Source: JBPRGG01 sp051418075 (lineage in GTDB: Bacteria; Bacteroidota; Bacteroidia; Cytophagales; Cyclobacteriaceae). Taken from it: DNA of 64,000 nucleotides. The position numbers were made by a program, and so were the translations under genes. Below, piece by piece: positions 1 through 8,638 of this stretch (position 1 is its first letter; every line of letters starts with the position of its first letter). Under the pieces are notes generated by a model. That model was not told the DNA's origin. It worked only from the letters and a program-made list of their open reading frames with translations, and did no database searches. Location of the stretch: NCBI GenBank assembly GCA_051418075.1, contig JBPRGG010000177.1, positions 62,001 through 126,000 of the forward strand. Reading direction: 5' to 3'.

Positions 1-33
1 TGGCAGGGATCGAAATAATGTTTAGGAATATTT

Positions 34-1239
34 ATGAACATGAATTTCATTAGAACCTGGAGATGGTTTGGTCCGGAAGACCCGGTTCAACTTAAGGATC
101 TGGCCCAACTGCAAATTGATGGGGTGGTGACATCCCTGCTTCAATTTCCGGTAGGGGAGACTTGGCCTATGGCGGCTATTGCTGAACGAAAAAGTCTATT
201 AAGCCAATATGGACTAAACTGGCTGGTGGTAGAAAGCTTGAACGTACATCCCAGTATTAAATTCAATGAACCTGACAGAGCGGATTATATTCAAAAATAT
301 CAACAAACTATCCGACATTTAGCCTGGGCTGGTGTCAGGATCATCTGTTACAATTTTATGCCGGTTCTTGACTGGGTTCGAACCCATTACTTTTTTGAAT
401 TGCCGGATGGCAGGCAAACAATTCGTTTTGATATACCTTCCCTGGCTGCATTTGATTTATTTGCCCTGAAAAGAAATGCGGCTGCAGATGATTATTCCGA
501 TCAAATAAAGCTGGAAGCCGAAAACATATGGCAGAATCTTGAGGAAGATCAAAAAGATACATTGAAACAAACCATCATGGGTAAGCTCCCCGGTACAGAT
601 CAGGTATTTAAACTAGCTGAATTTGACCAGGCCCTGCAAAAATATCAACAGGTAGGACCGGATCAATTAAGAGAAAATCTTTATTATTTTCTTCAACAGG
701 TAATACCTGTAGCTGAGGCAGAAGGAGTGCATTTAGCTATTCATCCGGATGATCCGCCATTTCCGGTTTTAGGTTTGCCCCGGATAGTAAGCACCCATCA
801 GGACCTGGTTGAGATAAAAAACATGATGGATTCACCAGCCAATGGGTTTACATTCTGCAGTGGATCGCTGGGAGCTCGATACGATAATGATCTGGCTCAA
901 ATCATCAGGGATACGGCTGAACGAATTCACTTTTTGCACCTGAGAAATGTGCACAGACTTTCCCAGGGAAGTTTTACAGAAGCAGATCATCTGAAAGGAG
1001 ATATAGATATGACCCAAATCATCAAATTACTGGTTCAGGAACAGGAAAAAAGAAAGATTTTAGGCCGGATAGATGTGAACATTCCAATGCGCCCGGATCA
1101 TGGTTTCCGGATGCTGGATGATTTTCAAAGAAATACCTATCCTGGCTACTCCCTGATTGGCCGTTTAAAAGCTTTGGCTCAGCTGGAAGGTTTGGAGAAA
1201 GGTATCAGAAATAGTATCAATTATAAACCTTTGGTATAA
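34..1239 (+). CDS. uxuA: Mannonate dehydratase (UxuA)
   Basis: Cytoplasmic enzyme that dehydrates D-mannonate to 2-keto-3-deoxy-D-gluconate in hexuronate breakdown. The 401-residue length matches the family (about 390-400). Visible family segments are the N-terminal TWRWFGP stretch, the IHPDDPP motif in the middle with a metal-binding His, FCSGSLGAR, and HLRNVHR near residue 305. A second in-frame ATG lies at 40, so the first two residues are uncertain. Only 3 nt separate it from the TRAP permease gene, so the two are very probably co-transcribed, which suggests that the transporter brings in a uronate or aldonate. The start of the operon, and presumably the other TRAP subunits, lie before the window. 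The family assignment is firm; the actual substrate supply is inferred. Confidence 0.95.
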   Translation: MNMNFIRTWRWFGPEDPVQLKDLAQLQIDGVVTSLLQFPVGETWPMAAIAERKSLLSQYGLNWLVVESLNVHPSIKFNEPDRADYIQKYQQTIRHLAWAGVRIICYNFMPVLDWVRTHYFFELPDGRQTIRFDIPSLAAFDLFALKRNAAADDYSDQIKLEAENIWQNLEEDQKDTLKQTIMGKLPGTDQVFKLAEFDQALQKYQQVGPDQLRENLYYFLQQVIPVAEAEGVHLAIHPDDPPFPVLGLPRIVSTHQDLVEIKNMMDSPANGFTFCSGSLGARYDNDLAQIIRDTAERIHFLHLRNVHRLSQGSFTEADHLKGDIDMTQIIKLLVQEQEKRKILGRIDVNIPMRPDHGFRMLDDFQRNTYPGYSLIGRLKALAQLEGLEKGIRNSINYKPLV

Positions 1240-1242
1240 GAG

Positions 1243-2538
1243 ATGGAATATACTGGCGTATTGATCCTGGTATTGAGTTTTGTGGTATTGTTAGCGCTAG
1301 GTGTACCTATAGCTTTCAGTATAGGTATATCTACTATGTTCACCATGTTGGTGAGTATAGATGCTATCCCCGCCTTCACAACCTTGGCCCAACGAATGGT
1401 AACAGGGTTAGACAATTTTGCTTTGCTGGCCATACCCTTTTTTATACTGGCCGGTCAGATTATGAACCGGGGAGGCATTGCCACCCGCTTAATTGATTTT
1501 GCCAAGGTGCTGGTGGGTATGCTTCCCGGTGGCTTGGCTTATGTCAATATTCTGGCGGCTATGTTATTTGGAGCTATTTCAGGTTCTGCCGGAGCGGCTG
1601 CTTCCGCCATTGGAGGTTTTATGACCCCCTTGATGACCAAAGAAGGCTATGACAGGCCATTCAGTGCCGCGGTGAACATCACCTCTTCCACTACCGGGTT
1701 GATCATACCTCCCAGTAATACCCTGATCGTTTATTCCCTGGCCAGTGGAGGTGTATCCATTGGCGCTTTGTTTTTAGCCGGTTATTTCCCGGGTATCCTG
1801 GTGGGATTATTCCTGATGATTGTGGCCGGATATTTTGCCTATCGAAATAAGTATCCGGTGGGTGATCGCATTTCATTCAGAGTAGGTGTTCATAAATTCT
1901 TAAAAGCGGTTCCCAGCATGTTGCTACTGGTAGTGGTGATGGGGGGAATTATTGCTGGTATATTTACTGCCACTGAAGCTTCCGCCATTGCTGTTTTATA
2001 TGCTTTATTGTTGGCCTTATTTTATCGGGAGGTAACACTTAAAGACCTGCCAGATATTTTGAAATCAACCCTTTATACCACTTCAATCATTATGATCCTG
2101 ATTGGTACATCTATGGGGATGTCCTGGATCATGTCTTTTGAAGAAATACCCCAGGTGGTCAGCCATACTTTACTTTCTATCAGTGATAATAAAGTCATTA
2201 TATTGTTAATGATCAATCTGATTTTATTATTCGTGGGAATATTCATGGATATGACACCGGCTGTTTTGATTTTTACACCCATATTTTTACCTATTGTAAC
2301 AGATCTTGGTATTGATCCGGTGCATTTTGGTATTATTATGGTGCTGAACCTGTGTATAGGATTATGTACCCCGCCTGTCGGTTCTGTTTTATTTATTGGT
2401 TGTAGTGTGGCCAATATCAGCATTATGAAGGTAATTAAGCCGCTTTTGCCACTATTTGTGGCCATGATCATAGCGCTGATCATTATCACCTATGTTCCCG
2501 AGATTTCCCTGTATTTACCTGGTGTTTTTGGATTTTAA
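1243..2538 (+). CDS. TRAP transporter large permease (DctM family)
   Basis: Inner-membrane DctM/SiaM-type subunit of a tripartite ATP-independent periplasmic transporter, driven by a sodium or proton gradient. The 431-residue protein is almost wholly hydrophobic with about 11-12 predicted membrane segments. It shows the typical GxxFGAISGSAGAAASAIGG region near residues 105-125 and the IPPSN motif near residue 155. The small permease (DctQ) and the periplasmic binding protein (DctP) are not in the window and are expected upstream. The gene begins 3 nt after uxuA and its stop nearly touches the next gene. A hexuronate, mannonate or related sugar acid is the likely cargo, inferred only from the neighbouring dehydratase. 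Confidence 0.93.
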   Translation: MEYTGVLILVLSFVVLLALGVPIAFSIGISTMFTMLVSIDAIPAFTTLAQRMVTGLDNFALLAIPFFILAGQIMNRGGIATRLIDFAKVLVGMLPGGLAYVNILAAMLFGAISGSAGAAASAIGGFMTPLMTKEGYDRPFSAAVNITSSTTGLIIPPSNTLIVYSLASGGVSIGALFLAGYFPGILVGLFLMIVAGYFAYRNKYPVGDRISFRVGVHKFLKAVPSMLLLVVVMGGIIAGIFTATEASAIAVLYALLLALFYREVTLKDLPDILKSTLYTTSIIMILIGTSMGMSWIMSFEEIPQVVSHTLLSISDNKVIILLMINLILLFVGIFMDMTPAVLIFTPIFLPIVTDLGIDPVHFGIIMVLNLCIGLCTPPVGSVLFIGCSVANISIMKVIKPLLPLFVAMIIALIIITYVPEISLYLPGVFGF

Positions 2539-2544
2539 TGATTG

Positions 2545-3807
2545 ATGCTTATGAGATTAAACTATCTTTTGTTCTCCATTTTACTGGTTTTGGGTTTTAA
2601 ATTTGCACAGGGTCAGGAACTTGCCAGTTTTATTGTAGCGTCCGGTCAATGGGAGCGTCAGGATACACCTGTTTCTGCTTCCCTGGAACATGTTGAATTT
2701 AGTCCGGATCAACCTTTGCAATTATATGAACTGAGCCGTTCAAGTCTTCAACCAGTTCCTTTTCAGATAGAGCCGGGTCAACCCTATCGCATTTGGTGGA
2801 TTTTGAGTGGCGCTACAGGGAAGGAACAAAAAAGAGTGTATGTATTAAAACAGGAAGAACAGGAACAACCTGTTCAGGCTGAGGTAACTTTTGTAAAAGA
2901 TCCCCGATCACTTGTATTGTTCAAACAGGGGCAGCCAGTAGTACAGTACAATCATGCCATTACACCACCTCCGCCAGGGGTGGATGAAGTATATTCCCGT
3001 AGTGGCTATATTCATCCCCTTTACAGTCCTTCAGGATTTGAGCTAACCACCATTCACCCGGCTGACCATATTCATCATATGGGAATATGGAATCCCTGGA
3101 CCAAAACCAAATTTGAAGGGAGAGAAGTTGATTTCTGGAACCTGAATAAAGGACAGGGAACAGTCAGGTTTGCTGATTATATTTCTCATTATGAAGGGCC
3201 TGTATTTGGTGGTTTTAAATCATTGCATGAGCATGTGGACCTCACCGCTCCCACATCTACCGGTAGTAAGGTGGCCATCAATGAAGTTTGGGATATCAGG
3301 GTTTATAATGCAGGAAAAGATTACTCTATCGTTGATTTTTACGCTACCTTAAATTGCGCCAGTGATAGTACAATCGTTCTGGAAAAATACCGATATGCCG
3401 GATTTGGCTACCGGGCCAACCAGGACTGGACCAATCAGAATAGTGAAATTTTAACCTCGGAAGGTAAAACCAGGACAGATGCTGATGCCACCAAAGCCAG
3501 GTGGTGTAAAGTAGCGGGAGAAACTGGTCAGGGGCGATCCGGTATTGTATTTATGAGCCATCCATCAAACCATACTCACCCTGAAGCCATGCGGGTTTGG
3601 CCGGTAGATGCAAATCAGGGCAGAGGAGATGTATTCTTTCAGTTTTGCCCGATCAGGGACAATGACTGGCCTCTGAAGGCAGGACAAGTATATATGCTGA
3701 AATACAGAATGTATGTTTTTGATGGAGATATAAGCCCGGAGCAGGCGGAAAACAGATGGCAGGACTTTGCACATCCTCCCAGGGTAACTGTTGACCTGCC
3801 AAAATAG
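2545..3807 (+). CDS. Exported PmoA-like (DUF6807) protein
   Basis: Family recognised as PmoA-like/DUF6807, common in Bacteroidota and Planctomycetota sugar loci; its reaction is not established. A signal peptide spans about residues 1-22, ending at AQGQ, so the mature protein is periplasmic or surface-facing. The hallmark segment is DHIHHMGIWNPW around residue 175, followed by a region ending in RMYVFDGD. I chose the ATG at 2545; a TTG three bases earlier and an ATG at 2551 are alternatives. It follows the TRAP permease within a few bases. Being next to an exported ThuA-like protein and an exported oxidoreductase, it probably takes part in periplasmic handling of a carbohydrate. The name methane oxygenase PmoA carried by this family is misleading and no methane oxidation is implied. 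Confidence 0.8.
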   Translation: MLMRLNYLLFSILLVLGFKFAQGQELASFIVASGQWERQDTPVSASLEHVEFSPDQPLQLYELSRSSLQPVPFQIEPGQPYRIWWILSGATGKEQKRVYVLKQEEQEQPVQAEVTFVKDPRSLVLFKQGQPVVQYNHAITPPPPGVDEVYSRSGYIHPLYSPSGFELTTIHPADHIHHMGIWNPWTKTKFEGREVDFWNLNKGQGTVRFADYISHYEGPVFGGFKSLHEHVDLTAPTSTGSKVAINEVWDIRVYNAGKDYSIVDFYATLNCASDSTIVLEKYRYAGFGYRANQDWTNQNSEILTSEGKTRTDADATKARWCKVAGETGQGRSGIVFMSHPSNHTHPEAMRVWPVDANQGRGDVFFQFCPIRDNDWPLKAGQVYMLKYRMYVFDGDISPEQAENRWQDFAHPPRVTVDLPK

Positions 3808-3883
3808 ATTATTGGTTTGGTAGATGCGAAATTGGCAGTAATTCAAATTATAATTAAATTTATATAACTTCAATAGTGATGAT

Positions 3884-4672
3884 ATGAAACAAATAACCCT
3901 TTTATGGCTGGTCTTGATTGGTTTAAGCTCCTGGCAGACACCAGAGCCAAATGTGTTGGTATATACCCGGAATGGAGAAGGTTATGTTCATGATAATATA
4001 CCTTACAGTGTAGAGGCCCTGGAAAAGCTTGGTCAGGAAAACAATTTTAAAGTGGAAGTTTCAGATGATCCCGCGCTTTTCCGGCAGGACGTACTGGAGA
4101 ATTACGACCTGATCATTTTTGCCAATTCTAATAACGATGCTTTTGAAAATGATCAGCAAAGGTTGGAATTCAAAAGATATATTCAGGCCGGAGGCGCATT
4201 TGTAGGGATACACTCTGCCTGTGGATCTGAAAGGAACTGGCCCTGGTTTCAGCAGATGCTGGGAGGTAAGTTTAAGAGACATCCCAAGTTTCAGCCCTTT
4301 GTGCTGAAAATTATAGATTCTGATCATCCATCCACTTCCTTTTTAGGCAGTCAATGGGAGTGGGAAGATGAATGTTACTATCTGGATCACCTCAATCCTG
4401 ACATTCATGTTTTAATGGCAGCCGATCTTACTACGGTAGAAGATGATAAGATATCAGACTACCCTGGAAAGACCTTTGGCAATCTTTTCCCCCTGGCCTG
4501 GTATCATCATTATGATGGCGGCTGGCAGTGGTATACAGCTTTAGGTCATGACCCTGAGCATTATAGCGATCCCAAATTTTTAAAACATATTTTAGGAGGT
4601 ATCCAATGGGCCTTACAACACAGCCATGTGAACTATTCCGGAGCCAGAGCTACCTCAGTTAAACTGCAATAA
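3884..4672 (+). CDS. Exported ThuA-like protein
   Basis: ThuA (trehalose utilisation) family with a glutamine amidotransferase-like fold. The 262 residues begin with a short signal peptide (to about residue 19). The family segment GGAFVGIHSACGSE sits around residues 100-113, where the normal amidotransferase cysteine region is remodelled, followed by WYHHYDGGWQWYTALGHD near residue 205. In Bacteroidota such genes often accompany Gfo/Idh/MocA dehydrogenases and DUF1080 hydrolases in 3-keto-glycoside metabolism, which fits the oxidoreductase gene 12 nt downstream. A 76-nt gap to the previous gene may hold a promoter, but I see no clear consensus. The family is certain; the substrate is unknown. 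Confidence 0.88.
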   Translation: MKQITLLWLVLIGLSSWQTPEPNVLVYTRNGEGYVHDNIPYSVEALEKLGQENNFKVEVSDDPALFRQDVLENYDLIIFANSNNDAFENDQQRLEFKRYIQAGGAFVGIHSACGSERNWPWFQQMLGGKFKRHPKFQPFVLKIIDSDHPSTSFLGSQWEWEDECYYLDHLNPDIHVLMAADLTTVEDDKISDYPGKTFGNLFPLAWYHHYDGGWQWYTALGHDPEHYSDPKFLKHILGGIQWALQHSHVNYSGARATSVKLQ

Positions 4673-4684
4673 AAGCAAATAATT

Positions 4685-6079
4685 ATGAAAGATAAAAATT
4701 ATAAGAACCGACGATCATTTCTTAAAACCATGGCCCTGGGTTCCGGAGCTGCCTTGGCTTTTCCTACCATAGTACCGGCTTCGGTGTTGGGAAAAAATGC
4801 TCCGGGTAACAAGATCAATATTGGGCAAATTGGTTGTGGCAGAATCGCCCGGTCACATGACCTGCCCGAAACTATGAAGTATGATATAGCCAGAGTGGTA
4901 GCTGTGTGTGATGTGGATAGTAAGCGGGTGAAAGAAGGCAAGCAATTTGTAGAGGAATGGTATGGTGAAAATAAAGGCAATCGAAACCTGGTAGATGTAA
5001 AAACCTACACAGATTACCGGGAAATGCTGAACAATCCGGATATTGATGCGGTGATTATCAGTACACCCGATCATTGGCATGCTCAACCAGCAATAGAAGC
5101 TGCATTGGCCGGGAAAGATATTTACTTACAAAAACCTACCTCTTTGACTATCAGGGAAGGAAGGGCCATGAGTGACATCATTCATCGTACCGGAACCGTA
5201 TTCCAAATAGGCAGTCAGCAAAGATCTCAGGATCCCTGGCCTCAGTTTAAAAAAGCCTGTGAATTGGTGAGAAACGGAAGAATCGGGGATATCCACACCA
5301 TTAAGATAGGACTTCCCGGGGATCCCTCCGGACCGGAAGCACCGGAAATGCCTGTACCGGAAAATCTTGATTATGACCAGTGGTTAGGCTCTACCCCGGA
5401 TGTTTACTACACTGAAATGCGCATACATCCTCAAAACGACTATTCCCGGCCAGGTTGGTTGCGTTGTGAACAGTTTGGTGCAGGAATGATCACCGGTTGG
5501 GGGGCTCACCATTTAGATATTGCTCATTGGGGGATGGGTACGGAGTTTTCCGGGCCGGTAGAGATTGAAGCTTCGGCAGAATTCCCCCAATCAGGTTTAT
5601 GGGATGTTCATGGTGATTTTAAAGTAACTGCCAAATATGATAATGGGGTGACTATGCTGGTCAGTGGTGATTATCCCAATGGGGTGCGTTTTGAAGGTTC
5701 AGAGGGCTGGATATTTGTGGCCAGAGGTAATGTAGGTGTTACTGCCAGTGATCCTACCACAGGTGATAATCCGGCTTTAGTATCTAATGATCCTAAAATG
5801 TTGGGCTCCGTAATCAATGAAAATGAGGTGCACCTTTATGAAAGTCCGGAACAACATAAAAACTGGCTGGATTGTATTGTCTCCCGCAAACTTACGGTGG
5901 CTCCGGCTGAAGTGGCTCACCGTTCAACCAGCGCCTGTTTGATTGCTCATATAGCTATGAAACTTGATCGAAAACTGTACTGGGATCCGCTAAAGGAAAG
6001 ATTTAAGAATGATGATGAAGCTAATAATATGCTGGATCGGCCACAAAGACATCCTTATGGGTATAAGTATGTAATTTAA
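4685..6079 (+). CDS. Tat-exported Gfo/Idh/MocA oxidoreductase
   Basis: NAD(P)-dependent sugar dehydrogenase/oxidoreductase family. A twin-arginine signal RRSFLK at residues 9-14 precedes a hydrophobic stretch, so a folded, cofactor-loaded enzyme is probably exported to the periplasm. The Rossmann motif GQIGCGRIA is at residues 47-55. The usual EKP motif appears as QKP (YLQKPTS, near residue 150), a common variant in exported members. The substrate domain includes HHLDIAHWGMG around residue 277. It lies 12 nt after the ThuA-like gene and is probably the last gene of this operon; a hairpin follows. A 3-dehydrogenase acting on a glycoside is a reasonable guess from known Bacteroidota systems, not shown by the sequence. 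Confidence 0.9.
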   Translation: MKDKNYKNRRSFLKTMALGSGAALAFPTIVPASVLGKNAPGNKINIGQIGCGRIARSHDLPETMKYDIARVVAVCDVDSKRVKEGKQFVEEWYGENKGNRNLVDVKTYTDYREMLNNPDIDAVIISTPDHWHAQPAIEAALAGKDIYLQKPTSLTIREGRAMSDIIHRTGTVFQIGSQQRSQDPWPQFKKACELVRNGRIGDIHTIKIGLPGDPSGPEAPEMPVPENLDYDQWLGSTPDVYYTEMRIHPQNDYSRPGWLRCEQFGAGMITGWGAHHLDIAHWGMGTEFSGPVEIEASAEFPQSGLWDVHGDFKVTAKYDNGVTMLVSGDYPNGVRFEGSEGWIFVARGNVGVTASDPTTGDNPALVSNDPKMLGSVINENEVHLYESPEQHKNWLDCIVSRKLTVAPAEVAHRSTSACLIAHIAMKLDRKLYWDPLKERFKNDDEANNMLDRPQRHPYGYKYVI

Positions 6080-6092
6080 AGCGCATTAATAT

Positions 6093-6125
6093 TGACCTCC
6101 CGGATAACCCCTTGAAAGGAGGTCA
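6093..6125. terminator. Hairpin between convergent operons
   Basis: An 8-bp perfect inverted repeat, TGACCTCC and GGAGGTCA, with a 17-nt loop, lies between the end of the oxidoreductase gene (plus) and the end of the small membrane protein gene (minus). There is no strong T-run on either side, so it is a weak intrinsic terminator or an mRNA-end stabiliser serving both strands. Confidence 0.45.
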
Positions 6126-6132
6126 TATTCCA

Positions 6133-6312
6133 TTATTCTCCTACTTTTGGTGCCTTCATCCAGAAAGGTGCCGATAAAAACCACATCAGTGTACCTATAA
6201 AAGCTAATCTTGTATGTAAAGTAAATTCAATTAGCCCGGAAAAAACCAGGAAAGATGGAATCACAGTTAGCAAAAGACCGGTAATGGATATTAAGATCAG
6301 TAAATATTTCAT
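6133..6312 (-). CDS. Small membrane protein linked to the NCS1 permease
   Basis: A 59-residue open frame starting MKYLLILISI and ending MKAPKVGE. Residues 3-26 form one hydrophobic membrane segment, and residues about 36-52 (LAFIGTLMWFLSAPFW) form a second, so it is likely a two-pass inner-membrane protein. It starts 5 nt after the stop of the NCS1 permease gene in the same direction, which argues for translational coupling and a partner role, for example as an accessory subunit. Its reading frame ends just before the shared hairpin, which supports it as the last gene of a two-gene unit. I do not recognise the family. Being real rests on hydrophobic pattern, spacing and position, not on homology. 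Confidence 0.6.
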   Translation of the reverse strand: MKYLLILISITGLLLTVIPSFLVFSGLIEFTLHTRLAFIGTLMWFLSAPFWMKAPKVGE

Positions 6313-6317
6313 AATAA

Positions 6318-7772
6318 TCAGCTGTAAACAGGTTCAGGACTTTTCTTGTACATTAATTTGCTCAATACTATATAAAGAAATGCCGCGATAAACCACCCGG
6401 GCAAACCTAAGAAGAAAATTTCAATATTGTAAATCATGTTTAATCCCAAGCATATCAGCAGGGTAAAGATCCAGGTTAATCCGGCAGCCCAATTGAACAG
6501 CACGTTTCTTTTTTCGGCATAATCAGAAGCAATGCCTAATTTAGGAAACAAGTAATAATCGACAATTATAATGGCACCCATTGGCATTAACAACAGTCCG
6601 TACAATGCTACAAAATCCAGTAGTTGCATTACCAGGGCGGGAAAACAAGCTGCAATGGTGGTGATTACCCCTGTAACCAGTGTCACTTTCCACCTTTTGG
6701 AGGTGGGAGCAATCGCCTGAAAAGCTAAACCAGCCCGGTAAATGGTGGGATTTGCTGTGGTCCATCCGGCAATAATAACACATAAAGCCCCAGCCAGCCC
6801 TACTGCATTAAAGGCCAATGGGCCAGGAGCTACTGAAGGAATTTGATCACCTGAGGCATTTTGCAGGAAAGAGGCAATGGAAACTCCCGCCGGTAATGCT
6901 TCTACCAATATTACGGAATATAAAATGCCGGCAGCCACCCAGGCAATGTAATGACCTATAAACATACCGGTAGCAGAAGAAAATCCCATCTGCCATTTTT
7001 TGGCATATCTTAATATCGACATGTCCGCCATGCCTATATGCATAGCCATATTGGCAAACCATGCGAAAAAGGTCACATGCCACATGGAGAATTTTGATTG
7101 CCCTGCCAGGGGAATTCCTGTCCAGATCTTTTCATTGGCCACTGTCCAGAAATTATCCAAACCGGTTACACCTAATCGAGGTAAAACGGCAACTCCTGCT
7201 GCTATGAATACTAAAATCATCCATGGTGCAGTGAGATTGGCAAACCGTGAAACCTGTTCATAACCTAAAATAGCCACTACCGTAATTACTGAACCTACCG
7301 CCATTACCGTAACAACCCAACCTATATTATTAGGAACCCAGTCCGTCAGGGCCGGCATAGGGATGTTAAACGGAATTCCCACTGCGGTGGCAGACACCGC
7401 GATCATAGAGCCGGCCAGAAAACAAAACATGAGGGCATTCACAATATTGTAAAGCAACAGCAGGTAGGGGCCTAATATTTTTCTAAGCTTCCAATATAAT
7501 GTAAGCCTTACTGAAGTAGCAATGGGGGCGCAAATAAAGGTCCAACTCAGAACTGCCAAAATGTTACCTAATAATAAGCCCAGGAAAAGATCTCCGGCTG
7601 ATACACCATGTACTACAAACAACGGACCTATCACAAACTCTGTTCCAGCTGTATGTTCTCCGGCATACATACCGATAAAACTGCGCCAGCCTTTTAATTT
7701 ATTTTGCGGAATGGGTTCCTGCTCGTATTCATTGATGGCATCAAGCCGGTTGGCTAATTTTTCTTCAGGCAT
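6318..7772 (-). CDS. NCS1-family nucleobase/cation symporter-type permease
   Basis: Inner-membrane transporter of the nucleobase:cation symporter-1 (purine-cytosine permease) family. The 484 residues contain about 12 hydrophobic segments and the early GMYAGEHTAGTEFVIGPLFVVHG region that corresponds to the substrate- and cation-binding helix 1. Members move cytosine, purines, allantoin, hydantoins or vitamins; the sequence does not let me choose. The next gene downstream is a 59-residue membrane protein 5 nt away. It is transcribed away from the CPBP gene across a 208-nt divergent intergenic region. No nucleobase catabolic gene is nearby, so specificity cannot be drawn from context. Confidence 0.88.
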   Translation of the reverse strand: MPEEKLANRLDAINEYEQEPIPQNKLKGWRSFIGMYAGEHTAGTEFVIGPLFVVHGVSAGDLFLGLLLGNILAVLSWTFICAPIATSVRLTLYWKLRKILGPYLLLLYNIVNALMFCFLAGSMIAVSATAVGIPFNIPMPALTDWVPNNIGWVVTVMAVGSVITVVAILGYEQVSRFANLTAPWMILVFIAAGVAVLPRLGVTGLDNFWTVANEKIWTGIPLAGQSKFSMWHVTFFAWFANMAMHIGMADMSILRYAKKWQMGFSSATGMFIGHYIAWVAAGILYSVILVEALPAGVSIASFLQNASGDQIPSVAPGPLAFNAVGLAGALCVIIAGWTTANPTIYRAGLAFQAIAPTSKRWKVTLVTGVITTIAACFPALVMQLLDFVALYGLLLMPMGAIIIVDYYLFPKLGIASDYAEKRNVLFNWAAGLTWIFTLLICLGLNMIYNIEIFFLGLPGWFIAAFLYIVLSKLMYKKSPEPVYS

Positions 7773-7980
7773 AATGTTTGGGTATTTTAAAACTGGTCAA
7801 AATAAAACCTTAAGGTTGATACTGGTGTCCTGTACTTTACTGAATTCGTTTTAAATATAAATAAAATTAGCCTGGAACAGAAACTTATCTGAAAGATTAG
7901 GTGGTTTGGGATTATTTCATAACTTAACAAAAAATTAATCATAAAAAATTTAAATTCTGCTGATTTACCAGTAATTATGA

Positions 7981-8619
7981 ATGACTACCAGTGGAAGTAT
8001 GATCACTAAAAAACCTATCTGGCTTTGGCCGGAATTTATTATTGTTTTTATAGCACTGCCTTTGATTCAGAAATTCAAACTGATAGAGATCCGGCCGGTT
8101 TTTATTTTAGTAGGTATTGCACTTTTGTTTGCATTTGTTCTGATCAAAGATAAATCTTTTCCTAACCGACGCTTTTATCAATGGGGTACACTGGATTGGA
8201 AAAAACATGTCATCTGGTTTTTAGCTGTAACAATGCTGGTCAGCCTTTTTATTTACTTTTTCAGGCATCGTTTATTCCTTGAATTCCCTATGGAAAAAAC
8301 CCAGAAGTACCTGTTGGCCCTGGTTTTGTATCCGGTTTTATCAGTAATTCCTCAGGAAATTATTTTCAGGGCTTACTACTATCACAGATACAAATCAATC
8401 ACCAATAACAAGATGGTGGCTATCCTGATCAATTCTCTGGCTTTTGGTTTTCTGCATATCATTTACGACAACTGGCTGGCTCCGGTAGGGGCATTTTTGA
8501 TCAGTTTCATTTTTAGCCTGACCTATTTAAAAACCAGGTCTTTACCTGTTGTAGTGATTGAGCACTATTTTTATGGAATTATGATTTTCACCATTGGACT
8601 GGGTCATTATTTTAAATAA
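7981..8619 (+). CDS. CPBP-family intramembrane protease-like protein
   Basis: CPBP (CAAX protease and bacteriocin-processing, Abi) family membrane protein of 212 residues with about six hydrophobic segments. The family motif 1 EExxxR is present as PQEIIFRAYY (near residues 124-133), so the first glutamate is glutamine. Motif 2 FxxxH is FGFLH near residue 158, and a later conserved His is in IEHYFYG. The remaining Glu, Arg and His residues could still bind metal, but loss of the first Glu makes proteolytic activity uncertain. It stands alone: divergent from the NCS1 gene and convergent with the sugar isomerase gene. ATG codons at 7981 and 7999 are both possible starts. Confidence 0.85.
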   Translation: MTTSGSMITKKPIWLWPEFIIVFIALPLIQKFKLIEIRPVFILVGIALLFAFVLIKDKSFPNRRFYQWGTLDWKKHVIWFLAVTMLVSLFIYFFRHRLFLEFPMEKTQKYLLALVLYPVLSVIPQEIIFRAYYYHRYKSITNNKMVAILINSLAFGFLHIIYDNWLAPVGAFLISFIFSLTYLKTRSLPVVVIEHYFYGIMIFTIGLGHYFK

Positions 8620-8638
8620 ACAGACGGACTGAATCTTT

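Noticed and set aside
2545..3807. Methane oxidation, suggested by the PmoA-like name
   Set aside because: The family name is a poor label; there is no monooxygenase operon and the protein is exported.
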